NCBI GenBank assembly: GCA_014155875.1
Contig: JACEFZ010024497.1
Location: 1,568,501 to 1,632,500 of the forward strand
DNA from: Cepaea nemoralis
Taxonomy: Eukaryota > Mollusca > Gastropoda > Stylommatophora > Helicidae
Direction of reading: 5' to 3'
DNA length: 64,000 nucleotides
A program made the position numbers and the translations under genes. The notes beneath the pieces are model-generated. The model was not told where the DNA came from, made no database searches, and saw only the letters and a program-made list of their open reading frames with translations. This document shows positions 53,591-64,000 of this stretch, one piece after another (positions within the stretch are counted from its first letter, which is position 1; every line of letters starts with the position of its first letter).

Positions 53591-54565
53591 GGGGGAAGGG
53601 GTGTAAGAGTTCTGTACAGGACAAGCCAGTGGATCACGATGAACATGTTGAAAACATCTTTATAGCAGACTTCAAACTGAAAAACCTGACACGTGGCAGT
53701 ATACTGTGGCTTGTTGGACTTATTTATGTTTATATAAATGCCCACAGACGGAAGATTTTAAATATTAATGACACAAACAATTTATTACACAATTTATGGC
53801 ATGGCATATATCTCTCTGTATATCATCACCCACATACCACAGAAGTCGTTCAAGATACCTTCAAGCAGTGTTATGAATCTGTTTTGCTGAAATACACAAC
53901 ACACTGTCATATGTTTCACTGTTGGTGTTATCACTGTACTGTAAAGAGACTATCATGTCTTTTTGTTTGCATAATAATAGAAGCATGCAATTATGTACAA
54001 CAAAAGACATAATAGGTCTCTTCAAGCGCCACCATTGTAACACAGACACTGAAATATGACAGTGTGCTAGGTGTGAGTGCCGATTGCTACTGTTGTGGTA
54101 GTGAATTGCTGTGACACTTACAGCACATTTACAGCTTGCAAAATATTTAACCCTCCGCAGGCTTCATCACTAATAGAAATCATGGTAAGTTCTCATTTCG
54201 TGGAGCTAGAACCTACATCTGTTGTCTGGATGCTCTGTGGGGAGGTGAAGAGAGGATTTGGTCAGTGATATATTTGATCATGGCGCGGCAGTGGAATACA
54301 TTAACTCATAAAGTGCACATTATCTATTAAAAGAAACATTGTCTATCTTTTTTGTGTACTCGTATATGTGTGTATTTTTACAGAGATGACAACTTTCAGA
54401 TCCACTATTATGTTCTTCACAATGCAATCTTAAAAATTCTTCACAATGCATTTTGTATGTACAGATATAACTAAATAAAACAACATCGATGATAAATAAG
54501 TGTAAACTTTAATGTAAGGTGATCAGAAAAGTTGGCACTTAATAAATGGATTAAATCAGCATCAC
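53591..54565. other. TMF1 intron 3, nothing recognised
   Basis: Short frames occur but none has support. Confidence 0.45.
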
Positions 54566-54569
54566 ATGA

Positions 54570-54755
54570 GGGGGAGCTGAGGTAGTGCAGTGGCTAGGAC
54601 ACCTGTCTGCTGGTCCAGAGGTCATGTGTTTGAATCCCCACTGATGCAGATTTTAAAAGAATGTACCTGTTTTCTCAGGTTGACCCAGCAGCAAGTTGGT
54701 ACCAGGAAATGTTCTGGCATGCAAAGGCAGCCGGCGTGATAGTGACCACACCCCC
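54570..54755 (+). mobile_element. SINE-4, most complete copy
   Basis: Head gagctgaggtagtgcagtgg and B box gtgtttgaatcccc; then tgatgcagattttaaaagaa, ggtaccaggaaatgttctgg and a tail gcaaaggcagccggcgtgat. Confidence 0.85.
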
Positions 54756-54924
54756 TCGAATGCTGATTGGTCTATACAAAATATGAGTCTTCTTCAAATA
54801 CCCAATATGCCTCGTCCGTGTCAACAGATCTTTTACTTATCTATTACCAAAGACTGCTTTTTTCTGATTGTATGGACATTTTACGCATGTCTTAATGTAA
54901 TATGTACATTCATATTTGTTTTGC

Positions 54925-55150
54925 TTCATCCATCATGTGCCATGCCGGTAAGCGTGGGCGGTCATGTTCTGCCATCTCACTCGATCACCAGAGTTGTGGA
55001 TCAGCTCAGTGTTTCTGTCTCGACCATGCCATGAGGCCAAGCCATCCAGGTACTTGCTTCTAGGTCTTTCTCTTGGTCTGTTACCTTCGATCTTACCAGT
55101 TGTCACCAAGTTCTCCAATTCATTTCTTCTCATAACATGCCCAAAACATG
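54925..55150 (-). pseudogene. LINE B 3' end, short copy
   Basis: The - strand encodes RRNELENLVTTGKIEGNRPR, KYLDGLASWHGR and the terminal AYRHGT, with stop at 54933-54935. It is close to 62700-62910 and 43296-43510. Confidence 0.9.
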
Positions 55151-55317
55151 CCCAAATTAATAGACTTAGAAGCTAGTAGAAAAAATTAAGTGCCCGTTAT
55201 TAATAATTCATAGACTATGCGACTGTCTTCATGGGTTTTGTGTAATTTCTCATGCAAGTTTTGAACATGGCATGTGTTGCAGTTTAGTAAATAAAATGTA
55301 TTTAGTAAATTAATGTA

Positions 55318-55490
55318 GCCGGTCTCTCTGGCCGAGGGATACACCACTTTCTCCGTAATCCCGTTTATCACGCAGAGTCTCGTAGCGCAGAGTCTGGGAG
55401 CGGTTCGTCCCCCGCTGGTGACTTGCGGGATAATTGAGCCGGCCGCTCAGAAAGCAATGGCAAACTACTGAGCGAATTTAAAAAAAAAAA
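55318..55490 (+). mobile_element. SINE-3 copy, + orientation, short form
   Basis: The head gccggtctctctggccgagg and B box cggttcgtcccc are followed by gccggccgctcagaaagcaa and an A-tail, lacking the gatatgcaaaa end. Flanked by an 11-bp duplication aaattaatgta (55307-55317 and 55491-55501). Confidence 0.92.
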
Positions 55491-55596
55491 AAATTAATGT
55501 AAAAAGGAATAAATTTAAAATTTAATTTTTTATGTTTAATACACAAACGAACAGAGGATGATGGTAGCAAAAGAGGCACATAATCAACCTCTATGC

Positions 55597-56254
55597 CAGT
55601 GGTTCTCAACCGGTGGGGAATTCCCCTCCCCCTCTCAGGGGGGAATTTTAGGGTTTGGGGGGGGGGGGGGGAATTAAGATTATTTCAAATTAGCGTTAAT
55701 ACAAGAACCTATTACTTGATATTATTTTTCTCTCCATACGGCTGTACTTCTCGCCCTTCTGAAATTCATTTTATAACGTAAGTATACCCGCAAATCACGT
55801 TTTATGTAGACATCTAGATTTGTACTAGTATGTGTTATTAAATTGTTTCTTTTTTTTTTTTTTCATATCCCTTACAGGACGTTGCAGTCAACATCAGCAT
55901 TTTTCAGCTGCTGTTGATATACTAGGCAAGATTACGCTCAGTAGTTTGCCATCGCTTTCTGGGCGACCGGCTCACATACCCCGTAAGTTACCAACGCGGC
56001 GAGAATCACTACCGATTCTCGCACAGGTTACATTACTCACGATAATATACAGGATTACGGAGAAAGACGTTACCCACTAGGCCAGGGAGACTGGCTATTA
56101 AATTTAGCTTCCATTTTATGTATACTTTGTAAGGGGTGGGGGGGGTGGGGGGGGGGAGAGAAAATGTTATAGGGAGGAAATACGAAAGGGGAGGAATGAC
56201 ATTCTGAACATATGGTGAAGGGGTGCATGGGCCAAAACAGGTTGAGAACCATTG
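55597..56254. mobile_element. hAT-type MITE with SINE-3 inside
   Basis: The terminal inverted repeats are CAGTGGTTCTCAACCGG (left) and, read from the right end, CAATGGTTCTCAACCTG. An 8-bp duplication ctctatgc (55589-55596 and 56255-56262) has the hAT length. No transposase. G-runs occur inside. Without the 251-bp SINE it is about 400 bp. Confidence 0.95.
55845..56095 (-). mobile_element. SINE-3 nested in the hAT MITE
   Basis: T-run and catatcccttacaggacgtt are on the left; gccagggagactggc is on the right. Flanked by a 9-bp duplication tattaaatt (55836-55844 and 56096-56104). Confidence 0.93.
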
Positions 56255-56264
56255 CTCTATGCCA

Positions 56265-56660
56265 ATAATCACTACAATTGACCACAAGTAAAATTGAAAG
56301 ATTGAATTTTCTCAGCACAAATACCTAATATGTTATAGTCTAATATAGGCTTCTGGATGTTAAGAATGAACAAGTTAGAAAAACAGGCAAGAAGCTCTAT
56401 GCATACTTTATAAGTTAAAAACCTCATGACAATTAAAAAGCACACAGAGTAGGCTTAAATGACCACTGCCCAGGCAAACTGTTATTAAAAAAGCAGTCCT
56501 ATCCAAAGATAAAATAAGGGAAACAAACCAAACAAAAACAGTTAAAAAGTAGTTAAAGGAAATGATGGTTAATTAATACAGCTTATAGAAAAAAAAGGTA
56601 GGATAGGGAAGATGGAATCAAAATGTAAATAGGTTACAAATAATAAGTAAACAACAAAAT
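56265..56660. other. A-rich intronic stretch
   Basis: 56340-56560 has LINE-like A-rich composition with no readable RT motif. Confidence 0.4.
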
Positions 56661-56671
56661 AACAATAATAT

Positions 56672-56922
56672 TTTTATTTTTTTTAGCATATCCTTTTTAC
56701 AGGACTTAGCTGTCAACACCAGCATCTTTCAGCTGTATGTTAATCTCTTGGCAAGATTACGCTCAGTAGTTTGCCATTGCTTTCTGAGCGGCCGGCTCAG
56801 TATCCCGCAAGTCACGATCGGGGGTCGAACCGCCTCAGCTCTCGCTCCGCTACGAGACTCTGCGTGATAAACGGGATTACAGAGAGAAAGTGTTGTAACC
56901 CCACAGCCAGAGAGACCGGCCC
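56672..56922 (-). mobile_element. SINE-3 copy
   Basis: It is flanked by an 11-bp duplication aacaataatat (56661-56671 and 56923-56933). The B-box region on the - strand is GGTTCGACCCC. Confidence 0.93.
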
Positions 56923-57291
56923 AACAATAATATAGGCTGTAAGAAACATCATGTAGCAGAAACCTGCTGTAGTTGTGTGAATAGCGAATGGTGAGTCCCA
57001 TATACTGAACCCTCATCAGACCTCAGTGATGCCATTGTCAGCGCAAATCACTAACCATTTCACCAACCTGCCCCCAAAAATAGGCTGTGCAGACATAAAA
57101 TAAAATCAACCTTAAAAAAATTAACTATAAAAATAGCTAATTATAGAAAGTTAAGGAAAATTAATCTTCCAGAATTAAATATAATTATGGCTGAAAGGGT
57201 TAATGTTTATTTCATTTGTTCTGATATTGTTAACTACCGGGACTCGAAGCTTCTTAAAGTGATCACTTAAATCAATGCACGGCTGTTTCAG

Positions 57292-57395
57292 AAACTGGCT
57301 GAGATGGCTGAAGTGCTGCAGGCTCGAGAAAACAAGTTGGTTCAGCTAAGTAAAGAAAACCATCAGTTGACAGAAGACAACAGCATCTTACGCAA
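57292..57395 (+). CDS. TMF1: TMF1 exon 4 (start of the coiled coil)
   Basis: The acceptor tgtttcag (to 57291) and donor aa/gtaagt (57396) bound a 104-bp exon, phase 0 in and phase 2 out. It encodes KLAEMAEVLQARENKLVQLS followed by KENHQLTEDNSILR. Hydrophobic residues recur with heptad spacing. The order LQ.RE.KLVQLSKE matches the conserved start of the TMF coiled coil, which in vertebrates reads similarly (LEKREAQLLSLSKE). This gives the best family evidence after exon 1. The next exon, starting with one base of a split codon, is not recognised before 64000. Confidence 0.9.
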
Positions 57396-58638
57396 GTAAG
57401 TAACAGTAGTGGTGCTAGGCCATTTGCTTCATGTGTGCCCATGCCAATATTATCTAGCATGAGAAGTCAGTCCACTAGTCATTAGTCACAGTTCCAACTT
57501 CACGGCAAAGGGTCGCTCCATTATGCCCCTTTACAGTGCCAGTGAATGTCACACAAAATGCTCCTCACTGCCCCATGTGAAAAGTGGAACAGACAGGAGT
57601 CTTTGACAAACCAACAGCTCGCACAGGTATACTATGCATAATGCCGCTGCCAGAATGCCAACACAAAATCTTCCACAAAAAATACAGTTCATCATCGATG
57701 GAAGCGGCAGTCACTAGAAAACCAGCAGCCACACATTACTGCATAAGGAAATCCAGTTAGTTCAGCGACCGGCTGGTCACCATTTGCCTGAACATGCAGT
57801 TCACGCTACAAACAACCACGGACAGATGTAAACACACTTGACAGAAAATTCACAGCTCGCAGTGTCGTTCCACACACTAAACTCAGTAGCAGGGCAACAA
57901 AACCATGCTCTGTCAGTCCAAAAGAACCATGCTCTATCAGTCCAAGATGAGGAAAATGCATAAGCAAACCAGAATGGAATAGCAATTAGAGGACACCTAT
58001 CCATACTCTCATGCAAGAGATCATAAAGCAAGTCTAGCTCTTTTCATTGACTACATACCCTCATCTCATTCTACATATCACAGATCCATCAGTATAGGCT
58101 GCAGTATCATCTTTCCCAGTATTTCATATGTAGTAGTGGCAAGATCTTTCAATAACCAGTACCGCTCTAAGGTTGACCTAGCCTAGTCTTACAAAATGGC
58201 TACTTCATTATGCATTGCCTAGAATATGCCAAGACTATGGAACTACTTTTAAAATTTATATTAGAAACGCTTTCCGCAGTAGAATATTTATAATTTGTAA
58301 ATTCAGATGGTTTGGTTTGGTTTGTAAAGGATTACTTTCATTGAAGGGATGTCTCCACATGTGCTCTGGTTTTCTGCAATAGATCCTTGTGTTTGTAAAG
58401 AATTACTTTCATTGAAAGGATGTCTCCATATGTGCCCAAAGCCCCTGCCATGAATCACACAAGGAAAACCTCACCACAGTGCATAAACTCCATAGCATTG
58501 GTGAGGATCCACATGTGTATAGCAGAATCACACATGCTACAAATTTTTTATGTGTAGCTTTCCTCATTCTTGCCAGAGCTGTGGCATTGGTGTTATGAAC
58601 ACACTGCATTATAAACACAGCTGTGAGCGATTTGGGAG
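57396..58638. other. TMF1 intron 4, start
   Basis: It contains a dispersed repeat at 57997-58065 (also at 53479) and a short tandem pair near 58320-58430 (gtaaaggattactttcattg, gtaaagaattactttcattg). No exon is recognised. Confidence 0.5.
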
Positions 58639-58639
58639 C

Positions 58640-58795
58640 ACACCGCCTTGTGCTAATTTTCATACAATGGTATAAGCGCTGGTTGTTTAGAAAACAACTG
58701 TAAACTACTGAATGTAAATTTGCAAAAAAAATCACAAACAGCCAAAATACTGGGGTTGACTGTGACATCCTGTAAAGGATATGCAACTAACTTTT
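58640..58795 (+). mobile_element. SINE-3 tail fragment, diverged
   Basis: It keeps caactgtaaactactgaatg, ggttgactgtgacatcctg and taaaggatatgcaa. Confidence 0.7.
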
Positions 58796-58799
58796 GAAA

Positions 58800-59145
58800 T
58801 TTTGCCCAGGCTGTGGCTTATTCGGTCTGCTCTTGTCAATATCAAATCAACTAATGGATCATGCAGGGGTTTACCATCCTTTTTGTTATTTTGTAAAAAT
58901 CAAAACAGTCAACATCATGAGATGAACCTGGACTACTTGAGCCAAAGACAACTCTAACCTCTGATCTACTTCGTCCCTCTCACCAGAAGATATAAATATT
59001 TACAGCTAAAGGCACACCAGGATTTAGAGATGGCGGGTTCAAATCTGGATAAAAGACAATGTATAGATAGCCTAGCAAGTGAGGCAGAAGGTGCAGCATC
59101 GAAAGGAAATCTGTACAGTACCATGAGGAAGATAGTAAGAGCTGA
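58800..59145. other. Intronic stretch, nothing recognised
   Basis: 58970-59120 on the - strand has a tRNA-SINE-like word (tagagatggcgggttcaaatc). Not called. Confidence 0.4.
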
Positions 59146-59149
59146 TAGC

Positions 59150-59375
59150 ATTGTTCTCCTGTCTTGCACATGAAACCAGACGCAGGATTGTTCTCCTGTC
59201 TTGCACATGAAACCAGATGCAGGATTGTTCTCCTGTCTTGCACATGAAACCAGACGCAGGATTGTTCTCCTGTCTTGCACATGAAACCAGACACAGGATT
59301 GTTCTCCTGTCTTGCACATGAAACCCAATCCTGTATTGTTCTCATGTCTTGCACATGAAACCAAACGCAGGATAA
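59150..59375 (+). repeat. 37-bp minisatellite, about 6 copies
   Basis: The unit is attgttctcctgtcttgcac + atgaaaccagacgcagg. The last two units are diverged. Confidence 0.95.
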
Positions 59376-59389
59376 ACTTATAACACCAT

Positions 59390-60088
59390 TTATGGGATCT
59401 CAAAATACTTAGCTTTAAAAATTCATAGGGGAAAGACAAAGATAATGAGATTAAATCAAGCAGATGATAATCCAGTCTCCAGTTGAAATCTCACTTCAAG
59501 AGACAGAATGACACACCCATCTAGGTAGCAATGTAGTCAAAGATAGGGGTATGTCTTCTTCTTCTTCGTTCATCTGGAGAGTTTTTTTTTTCCAGACGTG
59601 ATTGTGTTGTGCCTGTTTACAGCAGAGCTGCGTTCTTGTGCCGTTAGGCCGACACATCCGACTTCTGCGGGCATTTGTTGACCAGTAAACCTTCACGGGT
59701 AGATAGAAGGTACAAATAAAGATATCAAAATAAAAATACAAAAGACCAGAGGAGCTTTTGTAGCAAAGGAAATTTATGGAAGACAAAAGAAATTACACTT
59801 ATCACCAAATTTAGAATATTCAAGTTCTGTGTAAAATTAGTACCATATTATGGATCAGAAACATGAATTATGACTAAAAGAAATACACATAAATTACATA
59901 CAATTGTTAAATGGCGCCTGCACAAAATAGGACTAGAGTTGTATGACAGAATCATCAATGTGGTGCTCATTGAGAGAACCAGAAAAATACCAGTGACCTT
60001 TCTCTGACAAGGCAAAAGAAAAAAATAGAGGAATTAAAAAACACATGGTGAAGAGAAGTAAAGACAGAAATGAATAATATGGAGAGGA
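59390..60088 (+). pseudogene. LINE D RT C-terminus, decayed, with SINE-1 inside
   Basis: IHRGKTKIMRLNQADDNPVS is followed, beyond the SINE, by TKFRIFKFCVKLVPYYGSET and a decayed C-terminus (IEELKNTW...). LINE C begins at about 60090. Confidence 0.6.
59555..59699 (-). mobile_element. SINE-1 copy inside LINE D
   Basis: TTC tail on the left; CACGGG (CCCGGG variant) on the right. The flanks agata(g) give only a weak 6-bp duplication. Confidence 0.85.
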
Positions 60089-60089
60089 C

Positions 60090-60468
60090 ATGGATGATAC
60101 AGTATTGCTATCCACAACACAAAATGGTATAGAAAACCTAATAACCTCAACCCAATTGAATAGTGACAATGACAACTTATATCTTAACATAACAACAACA
60201 AAGATAATGCATACAGATAAACTACTACGAAGAAAGAAATATATGTTAATGAGGAACAATTGGAGGTGGTGGAAAATTTTGAATATCTTGGGTCATTGAT
60301 TACCAACAATGGTTACACAATGAAAGAAGTTAAAAGACGAATAGCTGTTGCTCTTCAAAGACTAAAACAACTGAATAAATTGTGGAGAGGGACTGATAGA
60401 ACTAAAACAATCAGATTTTTAAGAGCATGTGTCTTTCCCATTGCAATATACACCTGTGAGACCTGGAC
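60090..60468 (+). pseudogene. LINE C RT segment, left part
   Basis: It encodes DDTVLLSTTQNGIENLITST (after the catalytic block), FEYLGSLITNNGYTMKEVKR and IAIYTCETWT. The sequence resumes at 62941 (TLTKQAEQRINTLEYKCYRR) after the LINE B insert. Confidence 0.85.
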
Positions 60469-62847
60469 CAGTGAAGATAGTGTAGAAGAATTTTATAATG
60501 ACATAGAGTCTGCCTTAAAGAAATGTAAAAATTCAGAAATAAACATCATAATAGGAGACTTCAATGCAAAAGTAGGAAATCAAGGGGATAGATACACAGT
60601 AGGAAACTGTGGTTTAGGAGAGAGAAATGAAAGAGGATACAGACTCGTAGAGTGGGCAAAAGAACAGGAAATGATTGTAGGAAACACCTGGTTCAAGCAA
60701 CACCCTAGAAGATTATGGACATGGAGGAGTCCTGATAGCAGGATTAGAAAACAGATTGACTACATTCTGATTAGCAGAAGATTTAGAAACGCATTAACAC
60801 TAGCAAAAACAGTTCCCAGTGCTGATTGTTATAGTGACCACAGATTACTCACAGGAACATTGAGGATAAAGTTGAAGAAAGTCAAGTATATAACAGGAAA
60901 CACTAAATATGATTTGTGTATATAGAAGTACAGAACAGATTTGAAATTTTGTCTGATCTAGAGATCCTATTCCAGGATGTGGATGATCAATGGGAAACGT
61001 TGAAGAATTCAATCAATGTGGCTGCAGAAACAACTATTCCAAAATTAAAGAAGGTGGGTCGTAAGAAATGGATGACTGAAGAAATTTTACACCTCATGGA
61101 AACAAGAAGACTCAACAAAAATAATTCTGTCAAATATGAAGAAATTCACAGACAAGTCAGAATATTATGTAAGGAGGCAAAAGAAGCATGGTTTGAGGAA
61201 AAGTGCTTAGATATTGAAAACCAACACAACAGTCAAAATACCAAATTAGTGCACAAAAGAATTCAGGAACTTACTAATAAAAGAACAAGTACATCAACAG
61301 GGTGTCTAAAAACTGAAGATGGCAAAATCATAATAGAAAAAGACCAGATTCTACATGTATGGACAGATTATGTGAAACACCTTTATGATGATAACAGAGA
61401 CGAACAGTATGATATTAGATTTAATAATGAAGGACCGCCAATTTTGGAGATGGAGGTTCGAAATGTTCTTAAGCATATGAAAGCTGGCAAGGCCCCCGGT
61501 GCAGATAACATCACAACAGAAATGATTAAAGCTTTAGAAGAATTTGGACTAGAGCAAGTCACCAGACTGATGAACACATTATATGATACTGGAGATACAC
61601 CTCCTGAATTATGTAACTCTGTATTTATTGCAATCCCAAAGAAATCAGGAACCTTGGAATGTGATCAACATAGAACAATTAGTATAATGAGTCACATCAC
61701 AAAGATTTTGCTAAGAATTATCATGCAAAGAGTGAGGAAGAAGATACAACCTGAAATAGGGGAAGAACAATGTGGGGTTGTAGAAGGAAAGGGTACAGTA
61801 AATGCTGTGTATATGCTGCGAACAGTTATTGAACGTGCTATAGAAGTAAACAAGGATATACATCTTTGCTTTATTGACTATACAAAGGCTTTTGATAGAG
61901 TTAGACATGTCAACATGGTGGATATGCTTGCAGATCCTCAAATTGATGGGAAAGACATTAGACTTATAAAAAAACATATATTGGAAACAACAAGCTGCAA
62001 TAAGGATTGATAATGAAGTGGGACAGTATCAGCCAATTAAGAGAGGTGTTAGGCAGGGATGTGTAATGTCTCCAGATCTTTTCAGAAATGTAGAGGATAT
62101 AAATGGAATCAGCATTGGAGGACGAAACATCATAACATTAGATATGCAGATGATACAGTATTAATTGCAGACAATGTGCAGGACCTGCAACGATTAGTAG
62201 ATGCGGTTGTTGTACACAGTGAGCAACTGGGGTTAGAATTAAATTGTAAAAAGACTCAGGTTATGGTCGTCACTAGGAAGGAAGAAGTGCCACAATTTAA
62301 TATACAAGTAAATGGAAATATTCTTCAACAAGTGAATCGGTACAATTATCTTGGAACAGTCATAACATCTGATGGGAGATGCCTTGAAGAGATTAGAACA
62401 AGAATCGCCATGGCGAAAGTAGTCTTTAGCAAGATGAAAAACATTCTGACCAATAAAAAGATGTCAATTGAAACGAGAAAAAGAGTGTTGAGGGGATACA
62501 TAGAGCCTGTTCTTTTGTATGGATGTGAAACTTGGACAATGAGCAGTCAAGCTGAAAAGCATCTGATGGCTGCAGAAATGTGGTTTCTGAGGAAAATGCA
62601 AAGAATACCATGGACAGACAGAAAAACCAATGACCAAGTACTACAGGAGACAAATGAACATCGTAAACTGATTAGAGAAATTAGACGTAGACAGTCAAAA
62701 TTTTTTGGACATTTTATGAGAAGAAATGGATTGGAGAACTTAGTGACAACTGGCAAGATCGAAGGGAACAGACCAAGAGGAAGACCGAGAGGAAAATACC
62801 TGGATGGCTTGGCCACATGGCATGGTGAGACAGGAACACTGAGCTGA
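60469..62847 (+). pseudogene. LINE B ORF2: endonuclease C-terminus + reverse transcriptase, frameshifted
   Basis: Endonuclease landmarks: IIIGDFNAKVGNQGDRY (near 60550), KQIDYILISRRFRNAL, and CYSDHRLLTG (near 60830) with the catalytic SDH. After a frameshift at about 60915 the RT frame (60916-62010) has GKAPGADNITTEM, IPKKSGTLECDQHRTISIMS and FIDYTKAFDRVRH with the first catalytic Asp. A second frameshift near 62000 precedes IKRGVRQGCVMSPDLF. About 8 residues after SPDLF are missing, and a third shift leads to YADDTVLIAD (near 62150) with the catalytic pair. The C-terminus has YNYLGTVITSDGR, LLYGCETWTM and FFGHFMRRNGLENLVTTGKI. A dead copy. Confidence 0.9.
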
Positions 62848-62928
62848 TCCACGACACTGGTGATCGAGTGAAATGGCGAGTCATGACCGCCCACGCTTTC
62901 CGGCATGGCACATGATTGATTGATTGAT
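60469..62928 (+). mobile_element. LINE B inserted into LINE C
   Basis: The 2460-bp insert is flanked by a 12-bp duplication tgagacctggac (60457-60468 and 62929-62940). It is 5'-truncated within the endonuclease domain and ends in a (TGAT)n tail. Other 3' ends of the family: 43296 and 54925 (- strand), 40645 (+). Confidence 0.92.
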
Positions 62929-62940
62929 TGAGACCTGGAC

Positions 62941-63420
62941 ACTTACTAAACAAGCTGAACAGCGCATAAATACCTTAGAATATAAATGTTATAGACGAGT
63001 TCTAAGAATATTTTGGATAAAGAAAAGAACAAATGCATCCATACTTCAAGAGCTGAATATTGAGGAAGGTTGGCTATTAAAGACAATAAAAAAAGAAAAT
63101 TGAAATATTTTGGTCACTTGAAACGTCACGAAAGTTTGGAGAGAACAATTAAGTAGGGGTATATACCTGGGAAGAGAGGAAGAGGAAGGCCAAATAGAAG
63201 ATGGGTGCAGGATGTGGCGGATGATCTCCAGATGAGTGTATCGGACACGGGGAATCTTGCTTATGATTGAGAGGTTTTCCGGAAGGTTGTTATTGGGAGC
63301 GAGGTTCTGCAAAGACTTGCTACTGAATGAATGGATGAATGAAATGGATGAAGCTGCATGGGAGAGCTGAGGATAGGAGGGCTTGGAGTTCGGAGAGGGC
63401 TTATGCCCAAATGGGGGATA
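62941..63420 (+). pseudogene. LINE C RT C-terminus, right part
   Basis: It encodes LTKQAEQRINTLEYKCYRRV, RIFWIKKRTNASILQELNIE, a frameshifted KYFGHLKRHESLERTIK, GKRGRGRPNRRWVQDVADDL and a final helix. It ends near 63345 with a (tgaa)n-like tail. Confidence 0.82.
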
Positions 63421-64000
63421 AAGGGCAAAGAAGAAGACTAAGATGGGCTAGGCACTAACCCCATCCTTCTGACTTGAGGACATTAGGTACATAATCAATG
63501 CAGCAACTACTGACACACTCTTCATGGGCAGGTGCAGAACACCCTTCTTCATATCAGGATGGGGAATAGCTAAATGTGTAAATACATGCATAGACTTCGT
63601 CTGCTGCTTCATCTCTATGACCAGCCAACAAACAGGAACAGGATTGTCCTTTGTACACTGAGTTAAGAAAGGCCCACTGAATCAACACTATAACCCCAAG
63701 CTATATGGAACTAAAGAGGCTCTCCAACAACTGATTGTGTTCAGCATGAGAACAAGCCTGATGGTGTAATTATCAAAGGCAGCAACCATGAGAAGAACAG
63801 AACATTAGTTATAAAAGACCTGTCGTTTATTGGTTAACTCTTAGTTGTCTGCTCTGACAGCACTTACAAAATTCAGCAGAAGCTTCTTTCTTATACTTTT
63901 TCTTCGTTCCTCTTTTGAGGGAATTGTGTCATGCCTAGTTATGTACCTCATATGTCAGCATGTCCGATTTTGGTATGCATTTGTGTAAGATTTGTTTCCT
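63421..64000. other. Right end: unassigned, with a decayed SINE-1
   Basis: 63896-63990 looks like a heavily decayed - strand SINE-1 (ctttttcttcgttcctcttt, gcatgtccgattttggtatg, catttgtgta). The rest shows nothing. Confidence 0.35.

Noticed and set aside
58966..59439. 157-codon - strand ORF and two overlapping ones
   Set aside because: They are produced by the 37-bp minisatellite; three frames are open at once, as expected from the repeat.
60260..60925. 221-codon ORF as a host protein
   Set aside because: It is a fusion of two LINE fragments at an insertion junction.
57396..64000. A further TMF1 exon
   Set aside because: I looked for a coiled-coil segment with a phase-2 acceptor and found none that was convincing.

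Overview
The window is animal nuclear DNA, AT-rich, and most probably from a mollusc or another lophotrochozoan. It has one spliced host gene, intron-bearing tRNA genes, several non-LTR retrotransposon (LINE) families, tRNA-derived SINEs, hAT, Tc1/mariner and Helitron-like DNA transposons, and many minisatellites. The animal assignment follows from the host gene and repeat types; the phylum is inference and the species cannot be named. There is no operon, phage or CRISPR structure.

Host gene. Exons of a TMF1 (TATA element modulatory factor 1 / ARA160, a Golgi coiled-coil golgin) orthologue lie on the + strand at 26418-26529, 29953-32212, 36944-37020 and 57292-57395. Splice sites and codon phases agree across all three introns (3.4, 4.7 and 20.3 kb). 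The last donor at 57396 opens an intron with no further exon recognised before 64000, so the coiled-coil and Rab6-binding C-terminal parts lie beyond the window. Exon 2 carries an apparent one-base frameshift near 32090-32115 and two in-frame coding minisatellites.

1-26 kb is almost wholly repeats. In order: an RNase H-bearing LINE (1-3352); an 890-bp near-perfect tandem duplication (about 3027-4810) with an unidentified ORF fragment; a diverged segmental array with tRNA-Ile(UAU) copies (5099, 6211, 8794; a fourth at 13820); a 48-bp minisatellite (7540-8155); an apparently full-length LINE on the - strand with a 15-bp target-site duplication (9129-13107); a deleted LINE of the RNase H group (15120-17455); a second copy of the first LINE with a SINE-like insert (17461-19636); a LINE nested in another LINE (19640-22270); a twin-primed LINE (22535-23315); and an ORF-less deletion derivative of the full-length LINE (25220-25745).

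26-57 kb is the TMF1 locus. Its introns hold a 50-bp satellite that looks like an expanded SINE tail (27217-28672), a Helitron-like element (33914-35125), mariner remnants, a 47-bp minisatellite (41833-43032), two more minisatellites, and a hAT MITE with a SINE inside it (55597-56254). 57-64 kb holds SINE and LINE fragments, including a LINE inserted in another LINE with a 12-bp target-site duplication, which creates a chimeric ORF.

The most notable system is a roughly 146-bp GAA-tailed element. It occurs free-standing with target-site duplications and also forms the 3' end of the RNase H LINE, as expected of a SINE that borrows its partner LINE's reverse transcriptase.
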